Positions 48,634-61,100 of a stretch of 64,000 bases of DNA are shown in pieces; the stretch's first letter is position 1, and every line of letters starts with the position of its first letter. The notes below the pieces were generated by a model. That model searched no databases, had not been told where the DNA came from, and saw only the letters and a program-made list of their open reading frames with translations. The DNA is from Blakeslea trispora (lineage: Eukaryota; Mucoromycota; Mucoromycetes; Mucorales; Choanephoraceae): assembly GCA_025331445.1 (NCBI GenBank), contig JAIWNE010000126.1, positions 1 to 64,000 of the forward strand, given 5' to 3'. Position numbers and translations under genes: made by a program.

Positions 48634-49867
48634 TTACTCTTCATCAGAACTACCCTTAAATTCATCCTAACAAGATATATACATTAAACACTATTTAGAG
48701 ACTAACTATTATTTATACTTACCTCTGATTCAGAATCAGCTTCCTCGTCCTCTTCACTTTCTTCTTCTTCTTTTGTCTCGTCTTCTTCCTCTTCTTTATC
48801 ATTCTCTTCGTTATCGCTGGCCTCTTCTTCTTCACTATCTGTAGCAGCATCAATTGTGTAAGTTGGCTTTCTCACACTTCTATTTCTACTAGCTCGAGTG
48901 GGTCTTTCGTTGTCTTGATTGATAATCAAGGACGTATCCAAACTATCTAACTCGGCCTTTAGTTCTCTTTCTTTCTTGATAGCTTCACACTTTTCAATCG
49001 TAGGTCTTCCATGCACACCCAGCTCCTCCAACATATTTTTCAGTTTTGCTATTTCAGCCTTGGCATTCTTACAATCAGCTAGTTCCTTGGACCACACTTT
49101 GCGGACGCCACATTTGGAGATAAACTGCTTTAGTTTTTTAATTGTATCTTCATCCTTCTCTGATCCTACTGCTCTTGGTTGTGACACTGTTGGCTTGGTT
49201 TTAACGGGAGACTTCTTTTTTGATTTTGGTTTTGTTGGGGACATATCTTCTTCTTCGATATCATCATCATCATCTCCTTCTGTCTGCTCCTCTTCTGCCT
49301 TCTCTTCTTCTTCCTCCTCCTCTTCTTCTTCCTGATCAGACTCAATCTTTGCTTTTTTCTTTGTAGTTCTTCTGCTAGGAATCACGTTTTCTTCTTCCAA
49401 ATCCGCCGAAGCTTTACGCTTCGAGTATTCTGTAGGTTTCGGCTTGCTTTGCTCCATATTGGTATCGCCTGACATGAAATCATCAATAAAGCCATTGATT
49501 ATTTTCTTATAAGGTTTCTCCTTCAATGCATCTTTCTCGAGGCTCTATTTTGTATAGAGTATATGATCGTAAGCTAAAGAAGACAGTATTGATGTCTTTC
49601 AACTTACAAAGTGAGTCTCTAACATTCGGCGAATGTCACCTGCTGTCAGAGTACTAATACAAACAGCCAATTTCTTAACAAGCGAAAAAAAAAAGAAAGA
49701 AACAACTTTGTCGCAAGTCCCCTACCTCATGTCACCCTCTTGAATGATACTAGGAAGCAAATGTGAGTATTCACTAGAATCAACTCAAAGCTTGATTCGC
49801 CTTACTTTTTGAGCTTTGTTTGAAACTCTGCACTGTTTAGAAACTTTTCGGATAATTGACTCGACAT
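48634..49867 (-). CDS. HIRIP3-like histone chaperone with DEK-C-type N-terminus
   Basis: The start is at 49867-49865 (MSSQLSEKFLNSAEFQTKLK) and the stop at 48636-48634; the last exon encodes DEFKGSSDEE after a donor gtaagt. The N-terminal region assembled over four exons reads IIQEGDMSTLTAGDIRRMLE, then KPYKKIINGFIDDFM, the pattern of DEK C-terminal-like domains. Long acidic runs flank a central domain DTIKKLKQFISKCGVRKVWS, then LEELGVHGRPTIEKCEAIKK and ELDSLDTSLI, characteristic of HIRA-interacting protein 3 and its CHZ-related histone H2A-H2B binding motif. It is therefore probably a nuclear histone chaperone. It starts 89 bp from the CENP-O-like gene on the opposite strand. Confidence 0.9.
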
Positions 49868-49956
49868 ACAATGAAAAATCGAAAAAAAAAGAGAGAAAAC
49901 ACGAAAAAACACGGTTTTACATTTTCTTTTTATTTCATTGTTTAGTCACACAAACA
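49868..49956. promoter_or_regulatory. 89-bp bidirectional promoter (HIRIP3-like / CENP-O-like)
   Basis: Only 89 bases separate the start codons of two divergent chromatin-related genes. The sequence is A-rich on one half and T-rich on the other (49880-49940) with no clear TATA box. A shared nucleosome-free region driving both is the simplest reading. Confidence 0.6.
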
Positions 49957-51135
49957 ATGTCTACTCAACATGGTTCTGACGAAGAAGCTTTGTAAGTGAG
50001 ACAATGTTATGCGTGTAGTTGACAAAAAGAATTCCAAAAGACTAAACCAGCTTCAAGTCTTCCCAGTGAGATAGATCGACTAAAGGCACAGCTGAAGCAA
50101 ATGAAGCAGCGATGTGAGTTATAATCTTGCTAATTACACCCTCCCACTCATCTTTCTTCTTCAGTGGATGTTGCTACAAAAAGAAAAAGACAACTGAAGC
50201 GCGCCTTGATAGAAGAAGATTTGGCTTTCTTGACTGTCAGTCGCTTGACCGAGCTTATTCAAGGTATACTTAGCATGTCTTTGACAGACCATCAGCTAAA
50301 CCTCCTCCTCCTCTTTTCTAAACAAAGATCCTACCCGAATCACTGATTTCCAACTCAACGAAATGCAGAAAGAGGTAAGAAGAAAAGAAAAAAGCACCTA
50401 TGAGAAGAAAAATCATGCTGACTCACATGTTTATTGGTAGGTGTTTGGCAAGCTTATGAAGACCCTTGAGGAGTGCTGTGTACGTGAATTGATCAGCTAC
50501 CATCGTCTTGCTTCCCGGTCGATATTTGAGTTTAAAGGGGCAAGAAGCTGTATACGATTAGAGACGTTTTATCAAAAGACATTTAAAGAGCCCTTTTATC
50601 TCATTTATGACAAAAGAAAAGGTGGAACTATTCATCATCATACAATTCCTCCTTTTATTTCCCTGGATCATTTGCAGGCAATGTTCTTACCAGGAAACTT
50701 CAACGTAAGCACTTGTCTTCTTTGAGAGTGAGAAATAGCAGGCGCTGACTGCCTTAGTAGACTTTCATTCGCATTGTCCATCAGCAAGTACAAGCCTATG
50801 TTGTGCGTAGAGAAATGACAGAGGAGATCATTGCTATGTCTAAGGAGTATCCTGTCAAACCAATCTATAGAACTGGTTCTGTTGATCAATTTGACTTTCA
50901 GATAATACCCAATCAGATGGACACGTTGTTTGTTCGATTGTACTACAAAGACAGAAGCTCAGCTTTTCCTACTGAAGTAGACATCAAATGTCTGGAATCA
51001 GTGACAACAATGGCACAAGAAGAAATGGAGCGCTATTTCATCTTTCTGCAGTACGAATTTAAGAGAAAGCGTATGAGAGATGTTATTCTATTCTTGACCA
51101 ATGATCAACATCAGCCTCTTTTAGTTAATGGATAG
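49957..51135 (+). CDS. CENP-O/Mcm21-like kinetochore protein
   Basis: The start is at 49957 (MSTQHGSDEEA) and the stop TAG at 51133-51135, with six exons. A short coiled segment (PSEIDRLKAQLKQMKQR) and a helical stretch (RKRQLKRALIEEDLAFLTVS) lead to the RWD-type core: CCVRELISYHRLASRSIFEF, PFYLIYDKRKGGTIHHHTIP, FISLDHLQAMFLPGNFNTFI and VHQQVQAYVVRREM. The HTIP-x-FI-x-L block followed by LP and a long helix is what I recall of CENP-O/Mcm21, an inner-kinetochore COMA/CCAN subunit. A second RWD-like half follows (FDFQIIPNQMDTLFVRLYYK). The assignment is moderate because the family is weakly conserved. Many Mucorales lack CENP-A, so a CCAN subunit here is notable. Confidence 0.75.
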
Positions 51136-51227
51136 AGCCATTCATGCAAAGTCGCAGTCACTTTTTTATATCCTTCTTCCTAATTTTTTTTTTCACTTTT
51201 TTTTTGCACACTAATAAACAAATTTAT

Positions 51228-54200
51228 ATGCTTGCTTTCTTATATGCAAGAACGGCTATAAGAAAATCATATTTATCGTTTATTAGTACAAAGCAGCAGA
51301 CAAGAGGAATGAAAGCATATATTCAAATTGTTGGTCAGAATTCACCTGAAGGACCACCTAGTCTGATCGTGCACTATGCCTCACAACGCTACTTATTCAA
51401 CTGTCGAGAAGGCACTCAGCGCTTGTGCGTACAAGAAAAAGTCAGATTAAATAAGTTGAGCAATGTATTTCTTTCAAGAATAGATTGGGAATGTCTCGGT
51501 GGTCTGACAGGTAAAATGATACTCTGTTTTTTCTCGATTTGCATCATCTAACTTGGCTTTATTTAGGCATGCTTTTGACATTGACAGATGTTGGTATTAG
51601 GAAACTCAATATCCATGGCAGCAAAAATCTATCGCATTTCTTGGCAGCTACAAGACATTTTGTGTATAGGTATTTATCTTGCAGATTGTAACAAAAGACA
51701 CAAGACACTTATTTGTATCCTACAAACCATTTGTAGAACCAATGCAACAATCAATGTTCATGAACATGACAACGAATCGAAACCTTATGTCGACCAGAAT
51801 TTATCTGTCACACCTATTGTTGTATTGCCTACCAGTATCAGAAAGAGAAACTATGATCAGTACAGTAGCAATAACAGCACAAATGACACTGACAGTAGCA
51901 GTACGAGTGGAGACGAATCAAGCGACAGTGAACTCCGATTAAAAAGACATTTGTCCATGTCTAGTGTAGAAGCAGACGAATATAGAAAAAAAGTAATATC
52001 CCTCATGTTTACGGATACAGACAAAGGTGGAAAGGCACCAGGTCATACCATTGAAGCCGAATGTTCGCCTAGAGTACCAAAATCAGAACATCCATTATCA
52101 AGTAAAGAAAGTGCTCAAAACAATAAAGATCAAACAAAAGGAGGCGATCAAAAACAAAGAAATCATCTAATGCAAGCCTTACCTCCTACTCGGCCTTATC
52201 AAGCAGCTACCACATACATCTGTCAGGGTACTACTTTACCTGGCAAATTCAACAAATCAGCAGCTATGGCACTTGGCATAGAGCCTGGTCCCTTATATGG
52301 TCAGTTACAAAGGGGCAACTCTATTACGCTGGAGGATGGTCGTGTAGTGACTCGAGAGATGGTTTGCGACCCTGAGATACCAGGTCACGTGTTCATTGTT
52401 GTAGATTGTCCTACTCCTAGTTATATAGATGGTTTAATCCATTCTCCCAAGTTCAAAGACTATCAGACAGGCGGAAAGTTCAAGACTCAGGTTATGATTC
52501 ATTATGTTGGACAACAAGTTCTCGAAGATGTGCGTTATCAAACTTGGTTGCAGTCTTTTGATCCAACAACGGATGTAAGTAGTTTTTTTTTGGGATTTTC
52601 AACGTGACAGCACGCGAATTGAATTCAAACTTTTTCTTTCAAGCATATTTTTGGATCGACAGAGATTTGTGCGCAAACAGTACAATATACGTCACATGCT
52701 GTAGCGCAAGTCAAATTATCTATGCTAAATGAAAACATATTCCCCATTCCAAAATACAACAATGTACCTTTGAAAGCCTTGAATCAATGTAAGAAAAAAA
52801 CAACCTCTTTAAAAGAATGAGAGACTTGTACTAATTTCCTCTCTGTTTCCTTCTTTTTTTTTTGTGACTTTAGTTAAAGGCTTACCTAAAAATAGTTTTC
52901 GATTAGAGAGCATGGTTCAGTATAACCTTGAACCTAGAAATGGAATTGAATATTTAGACCGAGTTGCTTTCAACCATACCAATACGGAAATACCTGCCAT
53001 CAAAGAGATCGATGAAAATCTCGAATATCTCGAGGCTGTCAAAAAGGCTAGAGAAGAAGCTAACCAGGTCGATCTAAGCGAATCGTTTCCTGGAGATGAC
53101 GTAGAAATCATCACTCTAGGTACAGGAAGCTCAATTCCTGCCAAATATAGAAATGGTGAGTTCCAAATCTTATTCATCTTTTATCATATGAAAGTTAATT
53201 TTTTTCTTCTTCCTTGTAGTCAGTGCAACACTGGTAACAATTCCAAATTATGGCTCCATTATGTTGGATGCAGGCGAAGGAACTTATGGACAGATGTTGC
53301 GCAGATTTGGTATAGATGCACTAGAAGAAGAAATCAAAAAGTTAAAATGTATTTTTATTTCTCATTTGCATGCTGATCATCATTTGGGTGTAATTCAACT
53401 TATTAACAAATGGCAAAAGGTAATGGCTTTTTCAATATACAAAAAAAAAAGGAGACTAACTCTGATTGTCACTCAAAAGGCTTACAAGTACGACGATAGT
53501 AAAACCTTGACTATTGTTGCTCCTTTTGTCTACAGACATTGGCTGTCTGAATATGGTGGTGTAGAGTCTATCAACTGGAAAAGAAAGCTCAAGTTCGTGC
53601 GTAGCGAGATCCTGTTGCCTAATAGTAAAAGGCAGATTCGAGGTGCTGAAGAAAAAAAGTAAGTTACAAGATAACAAATAATGAATAGCTTAAAGTTTAA
53701 CCAAAGCAAAACAAAAAAGCTTAGTTGAATTGAAAAGCAATCTCGGACTTTCTTTGATAGAACCTGTAGAGGTCGTACACTGCAGGTGGGCTTACGGCTT
53801 ATCAATTCAACACAAATCGGGCTGGAAATTAGTGTAAGTTGTTTTTTGTTATTATTGTCATTTAACCTTGCTTTTTGTTTGTTTGTTTATTGATTGTGTG
53901 TATGTGTGTGCCCTCTCAGTTACTCTGGTGATACCAGACCTTGTGATAGATTAGTTGAATCAGGTAAAAATGCCACTCTTCTGATTCACGAAGCAACCTT
54001 GGAAGACGCTGAACTTCAAAAAGCGATCGCTAAGCGCCATAGTACAACTGGCGAGGCGATCGATGTGGGCAAGAGGTAAGTGTCTTTTTTTTTTGTCAAA
54101 AAGGTTGCAGATAGATTTAACTGATATCTTTGTAGAATGAATGCCCGATACACACTACTAAATCATTTTAGTCAACGTTATCCTAAATTACCTATTCTGT

Positions 54201-54343
54201 CGAAAGAGCAGTCCAACGTCTGTTTTAGCTTTGATATGATGTCTTTACCTATCAAGCAGATGCCTTTACTGCCAAAATACACAAATGCCATCCAATTGGC
54301 ATTTAAAGAGGTAGAGGAAGATGTAGTCGATATCAAGGATTAG
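51228..54343 (+). CDS. Long-form tRNase Z (ELAC2/Trz1), tRNA 3' processing
   Basis: The start is at 51228 and the stop at 54341-54343, with about nine exons. The first 27 residues ([20 protein letters not shown], then TKQQTRG) are basic and free of acids, like a mitochondrial presequence. An internal Met ([10 protein letters not shown]) would give a form without it, suggesting dual nuclear and mitochondrial products. The N-terminal half is the degenerate metallo-lactamase domain ([40 protein letters not shown]) with a Ser-rich insert. The catalytic C-terminal half holds [35 protein letters not shown], the zinc motif [37 protein letters not shown] and [11 protein letters not shown]. All motifs for pre-tRNA 3'-end cleavage are intact. 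The gene starts 92 bp after the CENP-O-like stop. Confidence 0.95.
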
Positions 54344-54525
54344 ATCATTTAAATAATCGAGAATAAACTGAAGCGCCCATCTCTTTTGCTTGTGTGTTAC
54401 CAAAAGAAAAAAAATTAATGATGAAACTTTTTTATCATGCACTCTATTTTTAAAACAAAACAAAAAACACGTAATTAGTTTCTTCTTTTCTTCGTCTTTC
54501 GTTACTTTTTTTTTTCTTACATAAA

Positions 54526-55886
54526 ATGGCTGACTCTCAACCTCCTATTGTTGATACTACTCTTCCTGTCAACACCGCTGCTCCCGTTGATACTGCTGCT
54601 CCTGTTGACACTGCTCCTGTTGACACTGCTCCTGTTGACACTACTCCTGTTGACCTTGCTGCTTCTGTAAACACTGCTGCTCCCGTCGATATCACATCTC
54701 AAGAATCACCTATTCCCACTGCTCCTTTGGGTAAGTTATAAAATACAAAAATATGGGTATGGATATCTAAATTTCAGTCTTATAATAATCTAGCACCTGT
54801 TGTTGACGAGCCTGCTCAACGTGCAACTACCCTTGATACTCCTCCAGTTTCTGAAAAGCCCGTTGTTCCTGCCGAAACCACAAAGCCTGTTCTTCCCTCC
54901 GAAGCTACAAAGCCTGTTCTTCCTGCCGAAACTACCAAGCCTGTTGTTCCCTCTGAAGCCACAAAGCCTGCTGTTCCTGCCGAAACTCCAAAGTCTTCCA
55001 ACACAACTGCTAAGAAGCCTTTTAGCTACACTTCTCCTAATGTCAAGTTTGAAGATGGTAAGTTTACTATTGACTTAAAAGAATTAATCACATCCCACGT
55101 ATTTATGTTTTGCACGAACCTTGTCTTACTTAGATCCTACTACCTACATGAGAACAACTGCTGAATCACTCATCTATTGGGAATACCCTAAGAAGAGCGC
55201 CATCACTTTGGCTGGATCGCTTGCTGTTATCGTCTTAACACAGTACTATTCTCTTTTGCAAATCTTGGCAGGCGTTTTTACTTTAGCTACTGGCTTAAAC
55301 TGGGTGTTTGTCAACACACACAAGCAAGGCCAAAGACTCATTAGTGGAAAAGCTCCTGAAAACGTAACTAATCCTCACAGGTAATTTCTTATTTTATTTT
55401 GTCCTATAGTTTGTGCGAGAGAGAGTGTTTTTATTAAAACAAAGGCTGATATTTTACTCGTCTAGTCAACGTCTCAAGACCCAAGGTGCCTACATCCCTC
55501 GCGATCGTGTTGTACACGCTGCCCAACTAACTGTGGATGTTGCCGAACTTATCACACAACAAATCACAAAGCTGGTCTTGATTGAGGATAATTGGCGTTC
55601 AGCTATCTCTGTGGTTGTCTCATACATGGTCTGGACCATTGCCAAGTATGTATCCACCAAGTTCATTGTTGCCTTCTTTATTGTTTCCGCTTTTACTCTC
55701 CCTCGTCTTTACCTTCAACACCAAGATGTAGTTGATGCTCACGTTGCTCACCAAACCAAGAATGCTCGCATTTTGGCTGAAAAGTATGGTGGTATTGCTA
55801 ACGCAAAGGCTAGAGAATTGACTGGACAAGCTTCATCTTTCTTGAAGAGCAAGACTGCTAGCGTTCAACCCAAGAAGACACAATAA
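54526..55886 (+). CDS. Reticulon-like ER membrane-shaping protein
   Basis: Four exons begin with MADSQPPIVD. The first about 150 residues are low-complexity: repeats of APVDT (54580-54700) then a period-8 TKPV(L/V)P(A/S)E array (54860-54990). The C-terminal reticulon homology domain starts at SAESLIYWEYPKKS-like TAESLIYWEYPKKSAITLAG and has two long hydrophobic hairpins (SLAVIVLTQYYSLLQILAGV, VFTLATGLNW; and SAISVVVSYMVWTIAKYV, FIVAFFIVSAFTLPRLY). These hairpins bend tubular ER membranes. A linker (AYIPRDRVVHAAQLTVDVAE) lies between them. The tail ends in KKTQ, close to but not a strict KKXX ER-retrieval signal. The family assignment is firm; the N-terminal arrays look recently expanded. Confidence 0.93.
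54570..54990. repeat. Two in-frame minisatellite arrays in the reticulon gene
   Basis: The first array is built on GTTGACACTGCTCCT-like 15-mers (APVDT). After an intron, the second is built on units of about 24 bp encoding TKPV(L/V)P(A/S)E. Both keep the frame, so copy-number change alters only linker length. Confidence 0.75.
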
Positions 55887-58161
55887 GTCTATTGTAAATT
55901 TTTTTATATTTAATCCAAAAAGAAGTGTTTTATTTTTATACTTTCATTCTGTTTGACTTTTCTCTTTGTTTGGATAATGTGGACTCAGGGAATGTTTTCT
56001 TGCAAGAGCTCCAAGAGACTGAATTGTGTAGATCGTCTCTCTTATTATTTTGCTTGCTGCAGAAAGATGTCTTGTTTACAGTAGCAATAGAAAAAATATC
56101 TATTGGTTTTCAATGAGCCTTGTTAGCTCGTAGTTATATCAAATGAGATGAGACATTATCAATCAGTGTTTCTTGACTGCTCCATGACTAACAAGGCTTC
56201 ATTTCTTGGTGTTGTTCTTTTTACACATTTTTTCTTGCTTTGAACAACACGATGAATTGAAATAGCATCACTTTGGACAAATCTTCAGAGAAAACATACC
56301 TATTTATTCTACACAACTTTAGTAAAACTAAACATGATCTTTCACTTTCTTTGTATAGTCCATTCAACTACGTCCAGATATGACGGATTGACAAGCAGCA
56401 ACATATAAAATCAAGTTCAAAATTCAAATAGAAATCGCATACCGCTATACAAAGAGCTTCACAAGACAGCATCTTCTTGATCTATTTGCTTAAAACAATT
56501 TCATCTTCCAAAATACATGTTGTTTATGATAGACAGGCGTTTTCAATAGATTGAGCTAGTTTGGTACCATAATACTCAAGTGCATCAGCCACCTAATTTA
56601 AGGGCATTTTGGTTTCAGCATTAGAATGTTCTACTAATTACTTTTGAACAAAATATAAAGCACTCTCTGTCAAAATAAAATTTTTCGATAGCGTTCAGAG
56701 AAATCCATCCTTGCTTTTGCATTAGAGCGCTTGTATCTCTCGAGTTTCCCGACAACAACAAAATACTTTTTGTTCACAATTTAGACACATGGCTATACAG
56801 CAAGTTAATCTATTTCGCCTACTTTTTTTTAAAGAAACCACATGTTCAATCAAGGACTTTGAATATCGAAATTAAAATAAAAAAGGGACTTGTTTTATAG
56901 AATTTGATGGCTTCCTGTCGTCCAATGCTTGAGAAATGAGACATTTGAAGAGCTAATAATTGAACGCTAAAGATGGTAAAGAATTCTGCCTTGAAAGAAG
57001 CAGGTTTTAAACTTGCTGTATTGAATCAAATAAAGAATAGAATGAGCCCCAACAACTATGGCATTGAATTTGGATTCCAAAAAGCAACTGCTTTTTTCTC
57101 AATCAAAATAAACTTAATACACAGGTTGATTCGAAAGACAGAACGCACCTTATCTAGAAATGTATCTTATTGTGCTTACTTAAAGCTTCTATTTCCTATA
57201 TTTGGTCCAAATTAGTAGATTGCTTTCTAGTCATAGCCGCACAAATTATGAAGATGTAGTATGTTTTGTCTTTAACTTCTTGAAGCATTTGGTACAGTCA
57301 GGTTACCTGTTCAGCAAAAGCAAGAGCCTCAACCGTACCTACTTGGTCTGGCAAGCTGTTGCTGAACGAATGTTCACTTGCTTTAGGGCTCTTTCAACTC
57401 CTTTATTTGCGATTCAATAACAAGATAGACAAAATTGACACAAAGAATTGTTAATAGCTTATTTAGTAGGAGTTTAAGTTTTTAATATATGTCAAATTAG
57501 CTTCTAACTGCAAGTTAGTATGAGAAGGAAAAGCAATTTGGCTTCTGTAACCCAAACGCTGATCTCCAAGTTTAGTGATAATGTAATAGCTGCAAACGTA
57601 CTTAAAACAATACCACTGGGAACAGTCATATCAACAAAAATGGGTGCATTGGCTTTGAGTTAAGAAACATTGATCTTCAAGACGATCGAGATCGCTTAAA
57701 ATGACCTACATAAGTAGTTAGAAATCTTTAGAGAGAGAGAGAGAAAACAAAATTAATGAAGAATAAATTTGTTTTGTTTTGAATAAGCTTTGAACACTTT
57801 CTGTCAGTCTTTAGATAGACAATTTTATTTCAGTATTCTCTTTAATAGGACTGACATGGTCAAAAACAAGCATATTTGTAGATTATGAATTGTTTCAACT
57901 TGTTGTCTTTGGTTCTTGATGTGCGATTACCTTGCATAAAGCAACGACCATCAAATACAATAAATCTGTTGATAAATCAAATAGCTGGGTTACTAGAGAG
58001 CATTTGTTTAACGTTACACAACACAAAACTCCTTTCATCCTTCCTCCTTCTTTCTCATCATCTCTTATTTTAGTTTCCTTTTCCTATTTTCTTCTTTTTC
58101 CCCTTCTTCTTTCAACTTACTTTAGTTCATATTCTATGCTAAAACAGACCACGCTTAGTCT
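55887..58161. other. Gene-poor stretch, 2.3 kb
   Basis: The 3' side of reticulon and the upstream region of the chitin-synthase-like gene. Two protein-like pieces on the plus strand (56973-57215, LKEAGFKLAVLNQIKNRMSP; 57235-57420, YEDVVCFVFNFLKHLVQSGY) are short and lie in different frames, resembling decayed coding sequence of unknown origin. An AG repeat lies at 57731-57744. A pyrimidine-rich tract (58030-58120) directly precedes the next gene. Confidence 0.45.
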
Positions 58162-61100
58162 ATGAGTATTAACAGCTACTCATTTCCACGCCGTCTAACT
58201 TTTAGGCGGCTTATATGGCGCTACTTCTCTCGGCTGCTAACAATCATTATACCCGATTTTGCTCTTCGCCATGTAGGAGGCATGCCATCATTTGGTAAAT
58301 ACATATCAAATTGGAAAAGCGATGCATAATGTTATTTATCTGATCCACTTTCTTTTCGTCACCATTTGGGGTTAACAACATAGCTTCACGCACTGCTTGG
58401 CGTGAAAAAATATCTCTCTTGATTTTATTTCTTTTGTCAGCTGGTCTGTTTTGTTTTTGGTTGGAGTTTGTTTCAAGCTTGTTTTGCGATCCTGAAAGAA
58501 TATTCAGCTATGACACTATCTTCTCAAACGATTCAAACATGGCAGTAATCAACGGAAAGGTCGTTGACTGGCGGCAGATTCCCAACAGCCCAATAGCTGA
58601 TTTTGTCAACCAATACCCTCACCATGACTTATCAGCTAATTTTCCCAAATTCATGATGTTGAGTCGTACATCCAGTAATACATTATATGCGGACAAGATG
58701 CTCAATGATTGTATATTCCATCAAAATCGAGCTTCTTCTGCTGATGCCTGGCTGAACCACCTGCTTTCTGTAGATAGTGGATATCTATATGATAAAACAA
58801 ATAAAGTCCTCTTAGAATGTCCTGTACCAGATCACCCAAACGTCACTGGCGCACCATGTTTCTATAGCTCAAATTATAAGTCTTTGTTTAATGACTTACC
58901 TGTTAAAGGAGGTAATGAACACAAAATAAAAATTGACATGTATATATACGCATTGCACCTGTCTATTTTTTTTACTTTATCCACTAATCATAACAGAAAA
59001 CGTTAAACAGATATTCAATATGAGCCTGATACTATTCAAACCATGTACAATACATTACCGTCAGCATTGAACTATAGTCAGCAAGCATACGTTGTTTTGG
59101 ATGGTAATGTTCTTGATGTTACAGCTTATTTGAAGGGTGCAACTACAATAGTTCCCGTCTCTTCCACTGTCAGTTCTCGATCGCTTGCACTCGATCGCAT
59201 GTTTCTTCCGTTGGATCTCACTATTCTTCTTTACACCAATCTTGGAAAAGACATTACAAAGTATTTTGAAAGTAATGTGACGGAAGACTCGGCGATGTAT
59301 CGCCAGTGCCTTGCTTATTTGTTTAAGAAAGGTATCGTGCCGTCACATGTTTCCTCTGGCTGTGCTAGATTTAATCCTGCTCTTTGGGCTACTATGGGAG
59401 TCGGGCTGATCTATTTTGTATTCAAAGCAAGTCTTACCTATCTATCAAGAATGCCGTTTGTACAGCGGTTCTTATACTCTCCAACTGCAGAAACATCTTC
59501 TATCATGCTTTGTCATCAATGGCCACATACAATGCTTGTAGTTCCCTGCTTTGCCGAGCCATTTGAAACATTGAAAATGACAGTCGATAGTCTTTCTCGC
59601 TCAACATATGAGGATAACAAAAAATTGCTACTATTTGTTTGTGACGGAATAACAATGAGCAGCCAGTCAGAATCATATAGTCACAGTCTGCTATTAGAGT
59701 ATTTGGGGTATAGTTGCAAGGAAGATCCATTATGTTATCCATACACCTCTCTTGGCCAAAACAAAAAAAAAATCAACCATGCTCGTGTTTATTCAGGCTT
59801 TTATGAGACTGGCCGTAATCGCGTTCCCTACTTGGTGATTGTCAAAATTGGTCAGCCTCAAGAAGAAACTGAATACTATCAGAGTCATATGTCAACAGCT
59901 CCTCCAGGGAACAGGGGGAAGCGTGACTCAATCGTGCTGATTCTAGGCTTTCTTGAACGATGTATGAATCTCGCTAGAAACCGAATGTCACCTCTAGAGT
60001 ACGAAATATTCAATCAATGCTACAATGTTCTTGGAATAGATCCTAGAAAACTGAAATACATGATGGTTGCAGATGCAGATGTTCAAGTACAAAGCGATAC
60101 TATTCAGAAGCTAGTGTTGAGGCTTGAAGAAGATCGACGGTTATTGGCTGTGAGCGGACATGTACGTCCAGCTAACCCTGAGCAAAACTTTATAACAATG
60201 CTGCAGATATTTCCATTTTACATGACCTACTATTCAAGACTAGCGTATGAAGCATGTATGCGCAGCGTTATGACTTTGACAGGTGGTCTTGTCATGTACA
60301 AAATATGGGCAGAAGCCCCAAAACAACCAATTGATTACAAATTCGATAAAAAACAAAGACTATTACCGCAGCATCACAACGCTCCTGTAGGATCTCAGCT
60401 ATCCGCCAATCAGAGACTTAAGTTGAGTGATGAAATTGTTGTCAAAAATCCATTCAGCGACAGTGATAGCCGAACAAGCTCTATGACGAATGATACAGCT
60501 ACCACAATGACAACAGTTGGTACAAGGACAACCACTGTACATCAGCAGCAACTGCAACAACAAAAATATCGTGTACATAACAGACCATCCTCCAACATCT
60601 ATACTCCTTCCCAAAGAGTATCAGCAAGACCTGATTCCCGTCTATTGTTGACGACTCAAAAAGATATAGAGCTACGCTGTGCTCACCCTACAGTTCTACG
60701 CGGTTTAGCAACAGCTCAACCTAATACAATGCATATGCAAAACGTACTGCTGTTAGGAGAGGATAGAATTGCTTCACTTGTACTGCTCAAATCGCATCCC
60801 AACTACCGACTAGGGTTCGAACCTGAAGCAATTGGCTATACACTTTTGCCTACCAATTTCTTTTCTCTGCAAGGACAAGAGATTCGTCGTATTCGATCTG
60901 CATTCCATATCCAATTTGAGATTCAGTGTATCGCTTGGCAATTAGGATTTGCATTTTGGCTCTTTTCAACTATTGAATTGATTGAGGCTGTGTTTGCTTT
61001 ACCGGTTACATTGTATTTATACAATATCTTTGGGCGATCCATCGAGAAATTAGGCCTCTCCTACTTTGTTGTTGCCTGCTCCTTTATGGGACTAGCTGCA

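Noticed and set aside
48919..49335. Plus frame opposite the HIRIP3-like gene
   Set aside because: Ser-rich shadow of the acidic coding strand; no domain and no splice support.
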